Both the position numbers and the translations under genes were made by a program. Positions 16,331-16,350 of a stretch of DNA of 16,350 nt are shown piece by piece (position 1 is the stretch's first letter; every line of letters starts with the position of its first letter). This stretch comes from an uncultured Burkholderiales bacterium (lineage in GTDB: Bacteria > Pseudomonadota > Gammaproteobacteria > Burkholderiales > Thiobacillaceae). The notes below the pieces were generated by a model. That model was not told the origin of the DNA and made no database searches. It saw only the letters and a list, made by a program, of their open reading frames with translations. The DNA lies in contig CALAMX010000154.1 of assembly GCA_937925755.1 (NCBI GenBank), positions 1-16,350 on the forward strand, in the 5' to 3' direction.

Positions 16331-16350
16331 AGATTTATTCAGCGTTTCCC
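16331..16350 (-). repeat. Right terminal inverted repeat of the MITE-like element
   Basis: Ends TTCAGCGTTTCCC, the exact reverse complement of the first 13 bp of the left repeat; two mismatches occur further in. Confidence 0.85.

Larger units (their letters stand above)
16204..16350. mobile_element. 147-bp MITE-like element with terminal inverted repeats
   Basis: The element is bounded by 20-bp inverted repeats (18 of 20 matched). Inside are nested inverted blocks: GCGGGCGAA (16230-16238) with TTCGCCCGC (16317-16325), and GGATGC with GCATCC nearer the centre, so a single strand could fold into one long imperfect hairpin. It contains no plausible coding sequence. Size, ends and palindromic interior fit a miniature inverted-repeat transposable element mobilised in trans by a transposase that recognises GGGAAACGCTGAA-type ends; the IS family is not assigned. 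The right end coincides with the window end, so target-site duplication cannot be checked. Confidence 0.7.

Overview
The window is GC-rich proteobacterial chromosome, densely packed with protein genes and with no RNA genes that I can see. A fused kinase-like/GNAT N-acetylglutamate synthase (ArgA), RsmE, a YbiT-type ABC-F protein and the glgC-glgX-malQ arrangement together suggest a beta- or gammaproteobacterium; I lean to Betaproteobacteria, as an inference from protein character only.

Layout. 1-672 (minus): a thioredoxin-fold protein followed by the cut-off start of an inositol-monophosphatase/CysQ-like gene. 736-6258 (plus): rsmE, argA, a periplasmic phosphonate-type binding protein, and a large membrane HAMP-PAS-GGDEF-EAL c-di-GMP enzyme. 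The enzyme gene starts with TTG inside the stop codon of the binding-protein gene. 6262-12566 (minus): a glycogen cluster, glgC to glgX to malQ, then an hsp20 gene with its own sigma-32-like promoter and an intrinsic terminator. 12698-12958 (plus): a small coiled-coil protein gene that overlaps the 3' end of a convergent MscS-type channel gene (12931-13860, minus). 13936-16015 (plus): ybiT, then a small lipoprotein gene whose start looks damaged. 16016-16350: no gene; it holds a complete 147-bp element with terminal inverted repeats (MITE-like) ending exactly at the window edge, preceded by a diverged partial relative.

How the genes fit together. GlgC makes ADP-glucose for glycogen synthesis, GlgX debranches glycogen and MalQ recycles the released maltodextrins; glgA, glgB and glgP must be elsewhere. 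The binding protein has no ABC permease or ATPase beside it but is translationally coupled to the c-di-GMP enzyme, so the pair most likely forms a periplasmic ligand-sensing c-di-GMP module. This is the best candidate here for an under-described system. The other notable signals are the MITE-like element and its relative, a degenerate 7-bp phased repeat (GTTACAG type) in two separate intergenic gaps, and the lipoprotein gene whose only good ribosome-binding site precedes an out-of-frame ATG.
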